Below, piece after piece: positions 56,789-64,000 of a stretch of 64,000 bases of DNA. The notes under the pieces were generated by a model. That model saw only the letters and a program-made list of their open reading frames with translations, was not told the DNA's origin and searched no databases. The number at the start of each line of letters is the position of its first letter. Position 1 is the first letter of the stretch. The stretch is from contig RPFO01001179.1 in NCBI GenBank assembly GCA_009746045.1, positions 62,001-126,000 on the forward strand, in the 5' to 3' direction. This DNA comes from Mesostigma viride. Taxonomy: Eukaryota; Streptophyta; Mesostigmatophyceae; Mesostigmatales; Mesostigmataceae. A program made the position numbers and the translations under genes.

Positions 56789-58592
56789 TTAAAATTTCTG
56801 TGTAAATATTTTTTAATAAAAAACCAAGTTTTTTGGCGGGAAACGAGAAACGAGAAACGAGAAAAATGCACCTCGAGCCAATCGTAGAAAATAGCGAGCT
56901 TAGTCGTTGAAATCCTGCTATTTTGCTATAAAAATTTCTCGTTTCTGGGATTCCCGCCAATTTTCGACTGTGTGTGCATGAAACGCTGCTAGATTAATTA
57001 AGAGGTACCTTGAGAGACATGCCTCTATCCAGATATATTTTGGGACGCGAGTTTCGATTGGCGTTAACTTGTAGTATTGGACGATAAGGCGACACAATGT
57101 CAAGCCGTTTAATTCATTTCGACTTTTACATTTTCAAGTGGAAGCCAGTTGAGGATCAGTTATATACCCGACTTCTCCGCTAAATCTCATCGACCGGGTT
57201 TCGAGACAACCCACGAACGCCGTAGATGCAGATCCAACGGAGTAAACAACGTCACGACCGACGCGGCGCTAAATAGTCGCCTAGGTTCCTAGCTTTTCTG
57301 CGAGCCATTTGATAACTCTGGCATTTCAGCAACCGTAGCTCGAGTTACGGTCCTAGGACGTTTAGCTGTACGAGTAACTATTTCAAGTCTGGTTCGTAAG
57401 ACTAGGGCTAGTTCAAAGTGCGTGTCCTTTGGTCGATCCAAAGGCGACAGCGAATGCGCGTCGCGTGTTTCATGTAATCATGTTGGACGAAGGCAAGCCG
57501 GCGCGAGCACAGGCACCACAAAAAAAGCCACTGGCGGTGGTTTGCAGGTGCGGGAGTGCGGCGATGGCGACAGGGCCACAGAGGCGTTCAGGGATTCTAA
57601 CACGTCTTCAGTTCGCAAAGTTTCCCACTGTCCTGGTTGAATATATAAGCGCAAATGGCTGTCGAGCGGGTGAATCTGTCCGACGTGATCAAAAAGAGCG
57701 CGATGACATGAAAGAAAGCTGAGCTAGGGCAGGGTCAACCGTTGAATTCATAAGGATAGTGGTGGACTATGCAGGGAAGCCTATGCAAGGAACGCCCATG
57801 GTGGTCACGACATCGGTTTATAATCTGAAACGCGACATTGGTTTATAGTCTGCCATGTTTTAGGAATCTGCCACGGTTTTACTGTCCGTCATTTGCATCC
57901 AGAAATGTTTTTCAGCCGACCGTCTAATTAGAAGTTGGATCGTCTATGGCCTTGATTTCCTTGTTTCAGCGTCGCCTATGCATCTTGTGTGCAGGCCGAA
58001 GGCCATGCAAGGCGAGGTGGACGTGGACGAGGCGCATGCAAGATGAAGACGAGGCGGTCGATGACGTCGGGGAGACTTTGTACCATTCTAGTCGGCATTT
58101 AGCAAGACGCCGAGCGTTTAAACTAGGGAGGGTACAAAGCGCCACAAGACCAAGTTTTCTGGCATGTTTGGGTACCCCTGAAATCGGAAAATTAAGCTGG
58201 GTTCGACATTCTGTGTGAACATTGTATTGACGAAGAAGATAAAGGAAAAAGTAGGAGATAGATCGAGTATGTTGCATGAATCTGACACATTGTGTCTCAA
58301 TGCGTACAACTTACCAGAAGTGCAGCCGTGTGCTGGTTCAACGATCATGCAATGATAAGTCGCGAGCCAAACCTTGTTAGGACGCTATCACATATGATGA
58401 AGACTGGCCACTTGTCTGCATGGTTGGCAGGAGGAAACCGAATTCCTGCATGGTTAGCAGGAGAGTGTACTATGGAAGGGGTCTGGACTATCCCCGTGCG
58501 CAATCTGCTTTTGAGATCATGGTAACGCCATCGTTGGGTGACCACTCACTGCATGTGATTGCACGTGCCATAGAGCAAGCGCTGTTATAGTC

Positions 58593-58757
58593 ATGGACGC
58601 CATCCTCGCTGAGGTGCGACGCCCTCCGCGTAACAATGACTTGGATGATGACACCCTCATTGAGAAAGTCTTACAAGACCGCAATAACAAGGCGCGGCAG
58701 AAATGCCCTATTAGGGTGGACAGCGATAGGGAGTCTTATGAGTCTGAAATGGAGTAG
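58593..58757 (+). CDS. Small acidic ORF of the U repeats (U2 copy)
   Basis: 54 residues, the same as the U1 copy at 54757. It lies 100 bp before the fold-back insertion of this unit. Unknown function. Confidence 0.3.
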   Translation: MDAILAEVRRPPRNNDLDDDTLIEKVLQDRNNKARQKCPIRVDSDRESYESEME

Positions 58758-58843
58758 AAAAACCAGCACATGTGAATGCAGGAATGTGTGCCATGGGATG
58801 ATGTGATTTCATGAGGTCCATGTGAAACCAGATATGCATGTCT

Positions 58844-58876
58844 AGATATAGTGTGTTTTCAAAACACACTATATCT
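58844..58876. repeat. Perfect 16-bp palindrome from a fold-back insertion
   Basis: AGATATAGTGTGTTTT (58844-58859), one C, then its exact reverse complement (58861-58876). In U1 and U3 the second arm is absent. A second small palindrome, CTCATC-AAT-GATGAG, follows directly at 58879-58893. Both arms copy the sequence flanking the insertion point. Confidence 0.92.
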
Positions 58877-59034
58877 ATCTCATCAATGATGAGACGTACA
58901 GCTTCAGCATAAAAACTTTACCTGGGTGACTTAAAATTTCTGTGTAAATATTTTTTAATAAAAAACCAAGTTTTTTGGCGGGAAACGAGAAACGAGAAAA
59001 ATGCACCTCGAGCCAATCGTAGAAAATAGCGAGA

Positions 59035-60927
59035 TTAGTCGTTGACAATTTGCTATTTTTTTAGAATTTCACGTTTTCTCAGCGACGGGGGCTGAGATTA
59101 ATTAAGAGGTACCTTGAAATTAAATAAGCCGCATGCCTCCATCAAGATATATTCTTGGAGGTGAGGTTCTATTGGCGTAAATGTGTATTATTGTACGACA
59201 ACGTGTCAGGGGCGACGGTACTGAAGTCGTTGAAAATTTGGCGTCGTGGCTCGAGTTACGGTCCTAGGACTTTTTGCTGTACGAGCGTCTATTTCAACTA
59301 TGCTTCGTAAGTCTACTAGAGTTAGTTCAAAGTGCGTGTCCTTTGGTCGATCCAAAGGCGACAGCGAATGGCCGAATGCGCGTCGCGTCTTTCATAACAG
59401 CTGGATGATGGACGAAGGCAAGACGGCGCGAGAGCATAGCCACCACAAGGAAAGCCACTGGCGGTGGTTGGCAAGTGCGGGACTGCGGGGCGATGGCGAC
59501 AGGGCCACAGAGGCATTCAGGGATTCTAACACGTCTTCAGTTCACGAAGTTTCCCACAGTCCTGGTTGAATATATAAGCACAAAGTCTGTCTAGCGGGTG
59601 AATCTGTCCGACGTGATGAAGAAGGGCGCGATGATATGAAAGAAAGCTGAGGACAGTGTCAACCGTTAAACTGATAAGGATAGTGGTGGACTATGCAGGG
59701 AAGCCCATGCAAGGAACGCCAACGGTGGTCACGACATTGGTTTATAATCTCAAACGCGACATTTGTTTATAATCTGCCATGTTTTAGGAATCTGCCACGG
59801 TTTTACTGTCCGTCATTTTCATCCAGAAATCTTTTTCAGCCGACGTACCGTCTAATTAGAAGTTTGATCTTCTATGGTCTTGATTTCTTTGTTTCATCGT
59901 TGCCTATGCATCTTGTGTGCAGGCAGAAGGCCATGCAAGGCGAGGTGGGCATGGACGAGGCTCATACAAGATGAAGATGACGCGGTCGATGACCTAGGGG
60001 GGACTTTGTTCCATACTAGTCGGCATTTAGCAAGACACCGAGCGTTTAAACTAGGGAGGGTACAAAGCGCCACAAGACCAAGTTTTCTGGCATGTTTGGG
60101 TACCCTGAAATCGGAAAATTAAGATGGGTTCGACATTTTGTATGAACATTGTATTGACGAAGAAGATAAAGGAAAAAGTAGGAGATACATCGAGTATGTT
60201 CCATGAATCTCACACATTGTGTCTCAATGCGTACAACTTACGTATACTGGTTCGACCATCATGCAAGGATGAGTCGCGAGTCAAACCTTATTAAGACGCT
60301 ATCACATATGATGAAGACTGGCCACTTGTCTGCATGGTTGGCAAACCAAATTCCTGCATGGTTGGCAGGGGAGTGTACTATGGAAGGGGTCTGGACTATC
60401 CCCGTGCGCAATCTGCTTTTGAGATCATGGTAGCGCCAAAGTTGGGTGACCACTCACTGCATGTGATTGCACGTGCCATAGAGCCAGCGCTGTTATAGTC
60501 ATGGACGCCATCCTCGATGAGGTGCGTCGGCCTCGCAACAATTACTTGGATGATGACTCCCTCATCGAGAAAGTGGTACAGGACCGCAATAACAATGAGC
60601 AGCAGCAATGCCCTATTCGGGTGGACAGCGATAGGGACTTACATGAGTCTGGACTGGAGCAGAAAACCCAGCACATGTGAATGCAGAAATGTGTGCCATG
60701 GGATCATGTGATTTCATGAGATCTATGTGAAAACAGATATGCATGTCTAGGTACGGTGTGTTTTGATGAGACATACGGCTTCAGCATGAAAGCTTTACCT
60801 GGGTGACTTAAAACGGCTGTGTAACTTATTTTTTAATGAAAAACCACTTTTTTGATTTAATCCTAAAAACGAGAAACGAGAAAAATACGCCTCGAGCCAA
60901 CAGTAGAAAAGTACTGGGTAGCCATTC
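59035..60927. repeat. Tandem repeat unit U3
   Basis: About 1.9 kb. It starts TTAGTCGTTGACAATTTGC, shares the AAGAGGTACCTTGAAATTAA start block near 59103, but lacks about 270 bp of the TIR-element-derived segment of U1/U2. Identity with U1/U2 is visibly lower than with U4. The small ORF is at 60501. Confidence 0.88.
60501..60680 (+). CDS. Small acidic ORF of the U repeats (U3 copy)
   Basis: 59 residues, MDAILDEVRRPRNNYLDDDS to QKTQHM. It keeps the frame of the U1/U2 copies through about twenty substitutions and a single-codon deletion, then runs five codons further. The core LDDDxLIEKVxQDRNN and CPIRVDSDR are conserved. Unknown family. Confidence 0.35.
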   Translation: MDAILDEVRRPRNNYLDDDSLIEKVVQDRNNNEQQQCPIRVDSDRDLHESGLEQKTQHM

Positions 60928-62268
60928 TTAGTCGTTGACAATTTGCTATTTTTTTAGAATTTCACGTTTTCTCAGCGACGGGGGCTGAGATTAATTAAGA
61001 GGTACCTTGAAATTAAATAAGCCGCATGCCTCCATCAAGATATATTCTTGGAGGTGAGGTTCCATTGGCGTAAATGTGTATTATTGTACGACAACGTGTC
61101 AGGGGCGACGGAAAGTACTGAAGTCGTTGAAAATTTGGCGTCGTAGCTCGAGTTACGGTCCTAGGACGTTTTGCTGTACGAGCGTCTATTTCAACTATGC
61201 TTCGTAAGTCTACTAGAGTTAGTTCTAAGTGCGTGTCCTTTGGTCGATCCAAAGGCGACAGCGAATGGCCGAATGCGCGTCGCGTCTTTCATAACAGCTG
61301 GATGATGGACGAAGGCAAGACGGCGCGAGAGCACAGCCACCACAAGGAAAGCCACTGGCGGTGGTTGGCACGTGCGGGACTGCGGGGCGATGGCGACAGG
61401 GCCACAGAGGCATTCAGGGATTCTAACACGTCTTCAGTTCACGAAGTTTCCCACAGTCCTGGTTGAATATATAAGCACAGCCTCCCTCACGGCAGGTTAC
61501 ACGGCGGACCGGGCGGAGCGGGCCAAGCTCCTGGCCTACGGCGACGTCGGGCACCATCGTGTGGTGCCCTTTGTCCTGGAGGAGTTTGGGGCCATGGGGC
61601 CCCTGACCTCCGCCTTCTTCAAGGAGTGTTGCCGGCTCCGGGAGGACCGGCTGGACCTGGAGGGCCAGCGGGCCCCATGGTCGGCGCGGACCTGGACGTC
61701 ATATTGGCGTCAGCGCCTGTCGGTGGCGCTGACTCGGGCCATGGCTGACATCATGCTCCGCCGTACGCGGGCTGATTTTGCGGTGCAGCAGGGCTATTAG
61801 GTTCCTCCCGTTAGGCGTTTCCATTGGTCTTATCGTAGTATAGAGCTTTGACATGGCTCTGTATATAGGTTTATAGCTGGGCGTTTGCTTTGGTTTGAGT
61901 GATTTCACTCTGCTGTAAGTAATTATATTTTTAATATATAAGCACAAAGTCTGTCTAGCGGGTGAATCTGTCCGACGTGATGAAGAAGGGCGCGATGATA
62001 TGAAAGAAAGCTGAGGACAGTGTCAACCGTTAAACTGATAAGGATAGTGGTGGACTATGCAGGGAAGCCCATGCCAGGAACGACAATGGTGGTCACGACA
62101 TTGGTTTATAATCTCAAACGCGACATTGGTTTATAGTCTGCCATGTTTTATGATTCTGCCACGGTTTTACTGTCCGTCATTTTCATCCAGAAATCTTTTT
62201 CAGCCGACGTACCGCCTAATTAGAAGTTTGATCTTCTAAGGTCTTGATTTCTTTGTTTCATCGTTGCC
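60928..62268. repeat. Tandem repeat unit U4 (truncated)
   Basis: Nearly identical to U3 in its first 530 bp. It carries a LINE insertion (61480-61932) and then continues to GTTTCATCGTTGCC at 62268. There the match to U3 (near 59906) stops and unrelated sequence begins. The small ORF region is therefore missing from U4. Confidence 0.88.
61480..61932 (+). mobile_element. 5'-truncated LINE (3' end of RT ORF and 3' UTR)
   Basis: 453 bp flanked by a 14-bp target duplication AATATATAAGCACA (61466-61479 and 61933-61946); U3 has the single uninterrupted site near 59569. The insert opens inside a coding frame that runs to TAG at 61798-61800. The frame contains VVPFVLEEFGAMGPLTSAFF and SVALTRAMADIMLRR, typical of the C-terminal end of L1-type LINE polyproteins. 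About 130 bp of 3' UTR with TGTAAG near the end follow. Composition is far more GC-rich than the host unit. Confidence 0.88.
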
Positions 62269-63171
62269 AGGTAGATACATCAGATAGACTAGCTGGCACC
62301 AAGCCCGCCCAGCCTGGGCGATATGTCCTCACCTGGCGTGCCCCCGGCCGCGCGCGGCAGGGCCGCCACCCGTGGACTTTTCGTGATAGACTCGGCATGG
62401 ACATGTGCTACACTAGACGTGACGGGCTCACCCCCGGGCAGCCTCAGTTAAAGCCCCCGACCGGCTAAGCTATGGCGGTCGGTCACGTTGAGCTTGGGAT
62501 AAGGTGAACACAGAGAACTGCTGTCGGAGCTGGCCAACCACTGGTTTATGTCTTAGCCAGCAAAGCCTATCCGGTTAGCCGTAACCGTGGGACAAGCTAG
62601 CTGTCCGTACCGACCCGGATAAGGCCCCGGACTGGGGCCTAGGTGGCGCCGGCCCTAGGCGCCGCCCTTAGACCGGTCGACCGCATCGGACCGCCGGATT
62701 ATAGCCGGCGGCTTAGCGGACACTAGCGGAAGGCGTGCGGACGGACATGCCGGGAACTTAGAGCCAGATCCTAGGGCTCTAGAGTTACTCAACTCCGACA
62801 TACTCTTTTGTTCTTTGATTAATTATCAAAATAATTACATCAAATGCAGACCATACAAAACCCTCTAAGGTAGGGAACTCAAGGGGGCCTCAAGGCCGTC
62901 AAAATCACCACGGTATCGACCCGCGCCCTTGTGATCACACATGAATAGTGATGTAATAAGTATCGAGAAAAAAACAACTATGCCACCAGACAAAAGGTGA
63001 CCCATTTATTAGGACCAGTGACCCGCCGACGGGCCCAAGGCACCGTCCAACGTGGCTAGGGTATGGTCAGGACAAGCAAAAAAACTACCACCATGATATT
63101 CGTGAATGCTAGCAACACAGGGTGAGTTATGGCTGTATTCATAAAGCGCCCGAGCCGTAACCCTGTGTGGC
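62269..63171 (-). other. 3' flank of the minus-strand LTR element
   Basis: The sequence begins where U4 breaks off and leads to the stop of the RNase H frame at 63172. On the minus strand it holds AATAAATGGG near 63015, a possible poly-A signal, and GC-rich blocks at 62320-62470 and 62600-62720. I cannot place an LTR edge with confidence: no clean TG..CA end or polypurine tract is seen at the U4 junction. Confidence 0.4.
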
Positions 63172-63999
63172 TCACGGGTGTTGCATCGTCATGCGCTTGC
63201 GCAACACTGCGTACTGCGGGGCAGCCTCCCGCGCCTCCTTGGTGAGTGCATCCGCGGGATTGAGTTCATCCGCGATGTGCTGGAGACGCGTGACGCAGGA
63301 GGCCGCCTCAGCGAGTACGAGGTAATCAACGTCCTGTGACCGCGCATAGGGATTGTCAAGGAAGGCCAAACAACTTTGTGAGTCAGTGTGCACCGTGCTA
63401 GTCCAGTGAAGAGTGAACCCACACGAGCCAAATACCCAACCCAGCAAGTACCGCAGCCACATGCCATGTGAGATAGCTGAAACAATGCCCCGGCATTCAG
63501 CCGTGTTGGGGCTAGTGGCAATGCGGCTGTGCAAGCGCGAGTACCAATCTAACAACATGCCAGGCTGGCCCTCATTGCTGATAAAGAACAGTGCCCCCAT
63601 GCGGGCCCGCACTTGGCTGACTGTGCGCGTCTCTAGATTAGCATCCGTCACTATCTCGAGGTGCACCGGCTGTGAGCAATCGAGCCCACGAAGCACAATG
63701 CCGGGCGTCATGGCCAGCTGCCGCCGAACATGAATGGACCCTAGTCCTTCCAGCACATCATCGGGCAGGCGAGCGAGCACTGCCAAATCAGGTGCCACCG
63801 TGTCCGCCAACCACCCGAGCTTGCCCTTAACCGAGGGCCCATGGGTTGCCAACAGCGGGGACGGGAGGTCGGCCAGCAGGTCAACCACATAGTTGCGGCT
63901 ATCCTGCATGTGCATGACCCATTCGCCAGAACGCGAATCCCGCTGCAACGTAGACTGCACGCCGCAAAACACCACGGGTTTACCCTCCTCATGATCCAC
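63172..63999 (-). CDS. LTR-retrotransposon RNase H region (copia-like), partial
   Basis: A 275-codon frame that runs off the right edge of the window. In order it shows a linker, EIVTDANLETRTVSQVRARM followed by GALFFIS, LLDWYSRLHSRIATSPNTAE, VHTDSQSCLAFLDNP, and IADELNPADALTKEAREA. These correspond to the copia RNase H blocks (DADW, TEAEY, DN..A and LADxLTK), but quite diverged and unlike the element at 3229-4437. RT and upstream domains would lie beyond 64000. Fossil mobile-element fragment; whether the full element is whole cannot be judged here. Confidence 0.65.
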   Translation of the reverse strand: MDHEEGKPVVFCGVQSTLQRDSRSGEWVMHMQDSRNYVVDLLADLPSPLLATHGPSVKGKLGWLADTVAPDLAVLARLPDDVLEGLGSIHVRRQLAMTPGIVLRGLDCSQPVHLEIVTDANLETRTVSQVRARMGALFFISNEGQPGMLLDWYSRLHSRIATSPNTAECRGIVSAISHGMWLRYLLGWVFGSCGFTLHWTSTVHTDSQSCLAFLDNPYARSQDVDYLVLAEAASCVTRLQHIADELNPADALTKEAREAAPQYAVLRKRMTMQHP

Positions 64000-64000
64000 C

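Larger units (their letters stand above)
52206..56899. repeat. Tandem repeat unit U1 (carries two insertions)
   Basis: It starts TTAGTCGTTGAAATCCTGC. Next comes a segment related to the TIR element (from about 52302), which is the reverse complement of 5590-5903. The unit is interrupted by a non-LTR insert (52792-53631) and a TTAA element (55071-56788). Without these and their target duplications it is about 2.12 kb and nearly identical to U2. A TATA-like box (TATATAAG, 53807-53814) and a small ORF (54757-54921) lie in the unit. Confidence 0.9.
56900..59034. repeat. Tandem repeat unit U2 (empty-site reference)
   Basis: 2.1 kb, nearly identical to U1 outside the insertions (for example GCAAATTCTG versus GCAAATGGCTG near 57654). 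It lacks both U1 insertions, so it serves as the pre-insertion allele. One private change is a fold-back insertion at 58860-58887. Confidence 0.9.

Overview
This window looks like nuclear DNA of a eukaryotic microbe, most likely a green alga. The one convincing host gene has spliceosomal introns (GT..AG, one donor GTAAGT) and a TGTAA motif downstream of its stop. It encodes an Ala/Ser/Pro-rich protein and is followed by a long G/T-rich tail with poly-G runs. The rest is almost entirely repeats: LTR retrotransposon fossils, non-LTR inserts, a TTAA-flanked DNA transposon, a TIR element and three tandem arrays. There are no bacterial-style operons. The taxonomic guess is an inference; no marker gene is present.

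Layout. 1-2605 holds no recognised gene. 2606-5207 is the 3' part of a Ty1/copia retrotransposon (RT-RNase H and a 3' LTR), and its LTR carries a 177-bp non-LTR insert. 5374-5903 is a 530-bp element with about 78-bp terminal inverted repeats. 6174-9813 is a tandem array of five 728-bp units. 9814-45383 is a 35.6-kb macrosatellite of eight units (3.7-5.1 kb each). Each unit is built as GC hairpin module, AT-rich spacer, an array of about 30-bp G-rich monomers with a higher-order period near 445 bp, then a less repetitive module P with a TATA-like box.

46931-48960 is a four-exon gene that I read as a candidate PNRC/EDC1-type mRNA-decapping cofactor. It is followed by a G/T-rich tail to about 51660. 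52206-62268 is a second array of four units (U1-U4) of about 2.1 kb. Three separate transposon insertions can be read against an empty-site copy in a neighbouring unit: a 5'-truncated non-LTR/Penelope-like element, a 1718-bp TTAA element and a 5'-truncated LINE. From 62269 to the end, on the minus strand, lies a second LTR-retrotransposon fragment (copia-like RNase H) that runs out of the window.

How it fits together. Apart from the gene at 46.9-49 kb, this is a repeat landscape shaped by tandem duplication, recombination between units and recent transposition. The 177-bp identity between two non-LTR copies 48 kb apart, and insertions present in U1 but absent from its near-identical sister U2, point to very recent activity. 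The long open frames across the satellites are a by-product of a roughly 30-bp period and are not annotated as genes.
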